Assembly (NCBI GenBank): GCA_963829575.1
Contig: CAWHJF010000002.1
Location: 186,001-250,000 of the forward strand
Source of the DNA: KACC-23026 sp963829575
Lineage (GTDB): Bacteria; Bacillota; Bacilli; Bacillales; Sporolactobacillaceae
Direction: 5' to 3'
Length of the DNA stretch: 64,000 bases
Shown: piece by piece, positions 60,907-64,000 of the stretch
Numbering within the stretch: the stretch's first letter is position 1
Layout: each line of letters begins with the position of its first letter
The notes under the pieces: model-generated
Seen by the model: the letters and a program-made list of their open reading frames with translations, nothing else
What the model was told of the DNA's origin: nothing
Databases searched by the model: none
Program-made: the position numbers and the translations under genes

Positions 60907-61833
60907 ATGACCAAACCTTATCGTATTTTACTTTACTATAAATATGTGGCAATCGATGAGCCTGAATTATTTACCGCTGAACACCTGAAGTTTTGCAAAG
61001 AAATTGGTGTGAAAGGCCGTATTTTAATTTCTCAAGAAGGCATAAACGGGACGATTTCTGGAACGATCGATCAAACCGATCTCTATATCGAAGCCATGAA
61101 AAATGATCCGCGCTTTTCGGATATGGTGTTCAAAATGGATGAAGCCGAAGCACATGCTTTTAAGAAGATGTCCGTGAAACATCGAAAAGAAATCGTGACG
61201 CTTAATTTAGAAGAAGACTTGAGTCCAAATGAAATCACTGGAAACTATCTCTCTCCTAAAGAATGGTATGAGGCGCTTCAAGACGAAGACGTGATTGTGC
61301 TCGATGCACGTAATGACTATGAAACTCAAATTGGTCACTTTAAGAATGCGATTTTGCCACCTGTTAAAGCGTTTCGCGATTTGCCAAAATGGATTGAGGA
61401 AAATCTTGGGGACAAGAAAGAGAAAAAGATCCTCACTTATTGTACAGGTGGGATTCGTTGCGAAAAATTCTCTGGGTATTTGGTGAAACAAGGCTTTAAA
61501 AATGTGAACCAACTTCACGGTGGGATTGTCGAGTACGGAAAAGATCCTGTGGCCCAAGGTCAATTGTATGAAGGGAAATGTTATGTGTTTGATGAGCGTA
61601 TTGCGGTACCAATTAACCGAGTTGATGATCAGGTTATTGGGCATTGTTACTATTGCGGGAAAGAAGAAGACCGCCTAGTGAACTGCGCAAACCCAGAATG
61701 TAATCTTCAGCACGTTGCCTGCAAAGAATGTGAAGAAAAATACGAGCGTTCATGTTCAAAAGAATGTCGTGAACATCCAAAGAATCGCTATTGGCTTGAA
61801 AAAAACCAAGAAGAAGCTCAAATCAGCGGTTGA
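60907..61833 (+). CDS. trhO: tRNA uridine(34) hydroxylase TrhO
   Basis: 308 residues from ATG 60907 after GAGGTGAC. UPF0176/TrhO: an N-terminal acylphosphatase-like part (KGRILISQEGINGTI near 33-47), a rhodanese domain with the active-site Cys C179 in YCTGGIRCEKF, and a C-terminal Cys-rich zinc region (CYYCGKEEDR, CANPECN, CKECEEKY). TrhO adds a hydroxyl to uridine 34 of tRNA with O2, the first step to mo5U. A long hairpin lies after the stop. Confidence 0.93.
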   Translation: MTKPYRILLYYKYVAIDEPELFTAEHLKFCKEIGVKGRILISQEGINGTISGTIDQTDLYIEAMKNDPRFSDMVFKMDEAEAHAFKKMSVKHRKEIVTLNLEEDLSPNEITGNYLSPKEWYEALQDEDVIVLDARNDYETQIGHFKNAILPPVKAFRDLPKWIEENLGDKKEKKILTYCTGGIRCEKFSGYLVKQGFKNVNQLHGGIVEYGKDPVAQGQLYEGKCYVFDERIAVPINRVDDQVIGHCYYCGKEEDRLVNCANPECNLQHVACKECEEKYERSCSKECREHPKNRYWLEKNQEEAQISG

Positions 61834-61874
61834 TAAGCATACTGAACCTATTTTTATCTAAAAAATGGTATATT

Positions 61875-62014
61875 AAAAGAGGCAGACCAAGAAGCAAGGG
61901 TCAAACCCCCTCGTATCAACATATACAGATCTTGATTAAAAGAATTGGTCTGGATTATGTGCTATGATGAGGGAGTCAGACCCTACTTGAGTCAGCCTCT
62001 TTTATTATTTTTTG
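61875..62014 (+). ncRNA. Long rod-like hairpin with T-tail
   Basis: Outer stem AAAAGAGGC (61876-61884)/GCCTCTTTT (61996-62004), then GGGTC/GACCC, CCCTC/GAGGG, ACATA/TATGT and CAGATC/GGTCTG toward the apex, about 135 nt in all, followed by a T-rich stretch. It sits 40 nt after trhO and about 40 nt before the acyl-CoA dehydrogenase start. It could be the trhO terminator, a leader attenuator for the next gene or a separate small RNA; I find no convincing promoter in front. Confidence 0.5.
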
Positions 62015-62052
62015 ATATACATAAGAAGCCCTGAATGAAAGTGAGGAACAAA

Positions 62053-63210
62053 ATGGATCAATTATTTATTCGAAATGAAGAAGATGCCAAACTGGTTGAT
62101 CTCGCAAAAGGCTTGGCGGACGCATTTCGCGATCAAGCTAAAGTCTATGATCAAACACGGGAATTTCCTTTTGACCATTATAAGATACTCGTGGACTCGG
62201 GCTATACAAGACTTACGGTACCCAAAGACTATGGCGGTGAAGAGATTTCCCTTTATCAAATGATGCTTGTACAAGAAACGCTTGCACAAGGCGACCAAGC
62301 TGTCGCGCTTGGAATTGGCTGGCATTTAAGCTTATTGATGGAGCTGGGTTGGAAACGGGAATGGAAAGAAGAGATATTCCAAAAGCTATGTCAAGCCGTC
62401 ATTGAAGAAAGGGCCATCATGAATCGAGCCGCAACCGAACCGCAAACCGGTAGCCCAAGCCGAGGTGGGAAACCTCAAACAACAGCACGGAAAACCGAAA
62501 GTGGATGGATCCTAAATGGCCATAAAACCTTTACAACCCTTGCGCCGATTGCTAATCCATTGATTGTCAATGCGTCAATTGAAGGGACTGATGAAGTCGC
62601 GGGTTTCATGATTCCTAAAGGGACTGAAGGGCTAGAGATTGATCCAACTTGGAATACCCTTGCTATGCGGGCTACTCGAAGTGATGATGTATATTTAAAA
62701 AATGTTGCCTTGCCACCAGAAGCAAAAGTGGATACGGTCGGAGGAGGGAAAGTCAAACTGCCTCCTGCTCACCTTATGCATATCCCGGCCGTCTATTCTG
62801 GCATTTCGCTTGCTGCACGACGAGATGTGATTGAATTTGCCTCCACCTATCAGCCCAATAGTTTGCCTCATCCAATTAAAGAAGTTCCTCATGTTCGGGA
62901 TAAGGTGGCGCAAATTGAACTTGCTGTTCTTAAATCACGGACCATGCTCTACCAAGTTGCTGAAACATGGGATCGTTTCCCAGAGAAACGCTCGGCGATG
63001 GGCGCGACGCTTTTTGCAACCAAAACGGCGGTTACGAATGCGGCCGTTGAGGTAACAGACATCGCGATGCGGATCGTTGGCGGCCAAAGTCTCTATGAAG
63101 TCCACCCGTTTGAGCGCTATTATCGAGACGTGCGCGCGGGTCTTCATAATCCTCCAAGCGATGATGTCGCAATGGGGATGCTTGCGAGACAAGCGTTTGA
63201 CGGTAAATAA
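62053..63210 (+). CDS. Acyl-CoA dehydrogenase (YdbM-like)
   Basis: 385 residues from ATG 62053, after GTGAGGAAC; the upstream ATG 62035 is without site. Flavin-dependent ACAD fold with N-terminal helical domain, the middle strand domain (AATEPQTGSPSRGGKPQTTA near 128-147; LNGHKTFTTLAP near 158-169) and the C-terminal helical domain, ending with MRIVGGQSLYEVHPFERYYRD. A Glu base is not obvious at the usual place. Similar to the YdbM branch, whose substrate is not known. Convergent with the HpaB gene over a strong hairpin. Confidence 0.85.
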   Translation: MDQLFIRNEEDAKLVDLAKGLADAFRDQAKVYDQTREFPFDHYKILVDSGYTRLTVPKDYGGEEISLYQMMLVQETLAQGDQAVALGIGWHLSLLMELGWKREWKEEIFQKLCQAVIEERAIMNRAATEPQTGSPSRGGKPQTTARKTESGWILNGHKTFTTLAPIANPLIVNASIEGTDEVAGFMIPKGTEGLEIDPTWNTLAMRATRSDDVYLKNVALPPEAKVDTVGGGKVKLPPAHLMHIPAVYSGISLAARRDVIEFASTYQPNSLPHPIKEVPHVRDKVAQIELAVLKSRTMLYQVAETWDRFPEKRSAMGATLFATKTAVTNAAVEVTDIAMRIVGGQSLYEVHPFERYYRDVRAGLHNPPSDDVAMGMLARQAFDGK

Positions 63211-63233
63211 AAAAGCCTAGATCAAGAGGAAAA

Positions 63234-63273
63234 GGGGACCATTTTGGTGGGGCATACCACCAGAATGGTCCCC
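63234..63273. terminator. Bidirectional terminator
   Basis: GGGGACCATT and TGGTGG arms with complement (AATGGTCCCC); near-perfect 17-bp stem between convergent genes. Confidence 0.9.
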
Positions 63274-63277
63274 AATT

Positions 63278-64000
63278 TTATTGATTTAAAAAGTCATCCA
63301 CGCGTTTTACATACTCATCTAGTGAATAATTTTTGTACAGAACACCCGCCATCCGAACAGGATCTCCAAAGAAGAAACGTTCGTATAGCTCTTGTCGACT
63401 GCCGAACGCGCTCAGTGACACGTCCCAAGCCAAACGAAATAACTTGACTTTTTCTTCACCGTCTAAGCCAGGAGTTTGCAGATAATGCCGTAACTCATCT
63501 CCTATGGGAGACTTAAAATCCGCTTCAGTAGGGATGCTGATTAATCCAGAGGCGCCAAGCAGTTTGATGATTTCAATTAACCTTGGATAGAGCTTAGGAT
63601 AATACAGAGAACCGGCTTGCAGGGGTTTATAATCTGGTGTCAGGATGCCCCATTCATTTATCGATGCGGTCTTCTCGGAGCTGTACACCAGGCCTTTAAA
63701 GGTTTCAAGGGCAATAATTGCCTCAGATAGTTTTTCTTCCACATGCTGATATTCGGCTATTTTTATAGAATCAACAAGTGATTCCATGAGACCAAGCAAA
63801 AATTCGAGTTTCACAATGTTCTTACTTAAAATCAAATGTGTGGTATGCGGGGCAAAACCACTTCTCCCATACAATTGGTTATTCACTTCGATATTTCCGT
63901 TAAGAAAAACCCGATCCCATGGAACGGTCACATTGTCGAAGAAAACGATCGTATCCATTTCTTCAAAGCGACTTCCGAGTGGGTGATCGAAATGAGATTT
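63278..64000 (-). CDS. hpaB: HpaB-type flavin monooxygenase, 3' part
   Basis: The frame is open to the window edge (FDHPLGSRFEEMD precedes FFDNVTVPWDRVFL), so only the C-terminal 240 residues of a ~480-residue protein are seen. The visible part has the HpaB C-terminal four-helix pattern: FDNVTVPWDRVFL, GLMESLVDSIKIAEY, and the FFFGDPVRM / YKNYSLDEYVKRVDDFL end. Such enzymes hydroxylate 4-hydroxyphenylacetate or related phenols using FADH2 supplied by a reductase like the one at 16075. The upstream half is outside the window. Confidence 0.88.
   Translation of the reverse strand, partial: KSHFDHPLGSRFEEMDTIVFFDNVTVPWDRVFLNGNIEVNNQLYGRSGFAPHTTHLILSKNIVKLEFLLGLMESLVDSIKIAEYQHVEEKLSEAIIALETFKGLVYSSEKTASINEWGILTPDYKPLQAGSLYYPKLYPRLIEIIKLLGASGLISIPTEADFKSPIGDELRHYLQTPGLDGEEKVKLFRLAWDVSLSAFGSRQELYERFFFGDPVRMAGVLYKNYSLDEYVKRVDDFLNQ

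Overview
The window looks like chromosome of a low-GC, endospore-forming member of the Bacillales. The support is: Shine-Dalgarno sites of the AGGAGG/GAGGTG type, many TTG and GTG starts, a gamma-type SASP-like gene, a DUF1657 + DUF421 (YetF) pair of the kind that ends mobile spoVA operons, and a set of Bacillus-type housekeeping genes (acnA, ptsH, cshA, dynA, brxA, zwf, fhs, trhO, kimA-like, yuiD-like). I cannot name the genus from the sequence alone. No rRNA, tRNA or CRISPR array was recognised.

Layout. 0-6.5 kb: end of a probable spoVA-type operon, small envelope, zinc-ribbon and hypothetical genes, an MBL hydrolase, a YuiD-like protein, a PAP2 relative that has lost its catalytic residues, a cold-shock protein and a SASP-like gene. 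6.46-7.26 kb: about 4.1 near-identical copies of a 194-bp non-coding tandem repeat. 7.4-13.4 kb: an EamA transporter, a DehI-family dehalogenase-like gene, and a catabolic block (PaaG-like crotonase, acyl-CoA ligase, phosphotriesterase-family hydrolase) with a perfect CcpA cre site in front of the ligase. 13.5-19.6 kb: an orphan histidine kinase, a GNAT, HPr, a flavin reductase and aconitase; the aconitase has a B. subtilis-like CcpC operator and promoter. 19.6-28.9 kb: an SDR, a frameshifted alpha/beta hydrolase behind an MFS pump, a KimA-type K+ importer and a Ca2+ P-type ATPase.

29-37.9 kb is an accessory zone with signs of decay: a 5'-truncated DUF2332 gene, a Nudix pseudogene with two lesions, a group II intron remnant, two nucleotidyltransferase genes, an ECF sigma/anti-sigma pair, an 837-bp array of sixteen ~52-bp repeats built on an 8-bp dyad, and small unknown membrane proteins. 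37.9-49.6 kb is conserved chromosome: an MFS, an M20 dipeptidase, DedA, GNATs, an FbpB-type miniprotein, a GDSL esterase, an SDR, and the pentose phosphate genes gnd and zwf facing each other around a cyclase-family gene. 50-64 kb: the DEAD-box helicase cshA, an IDEAL-domain protein, an RNase H/EamA/DynA operon on the minus strand, a VOC epimerase, fhs, brxA, a frameshifted DUF2164 gene, trhO, a long rod-like hairpin, an acyl-CoA dehydrogenase, and the 3' part of an HpaB-type flavin monooxygenase that runs off the end of the window.

The clearest unexplained structures are the 194-bp and 52-bp repeat arrays, an 88-bp dispersed intergenic element found twice (51.7 and 58.0 kb), and the rod-like hairpin at 61.9 kb. 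Several genes (a DUF2164 gene, a Nudix gene, a hydrolase) are broken by single-base slips that could be biology or sequencing error.
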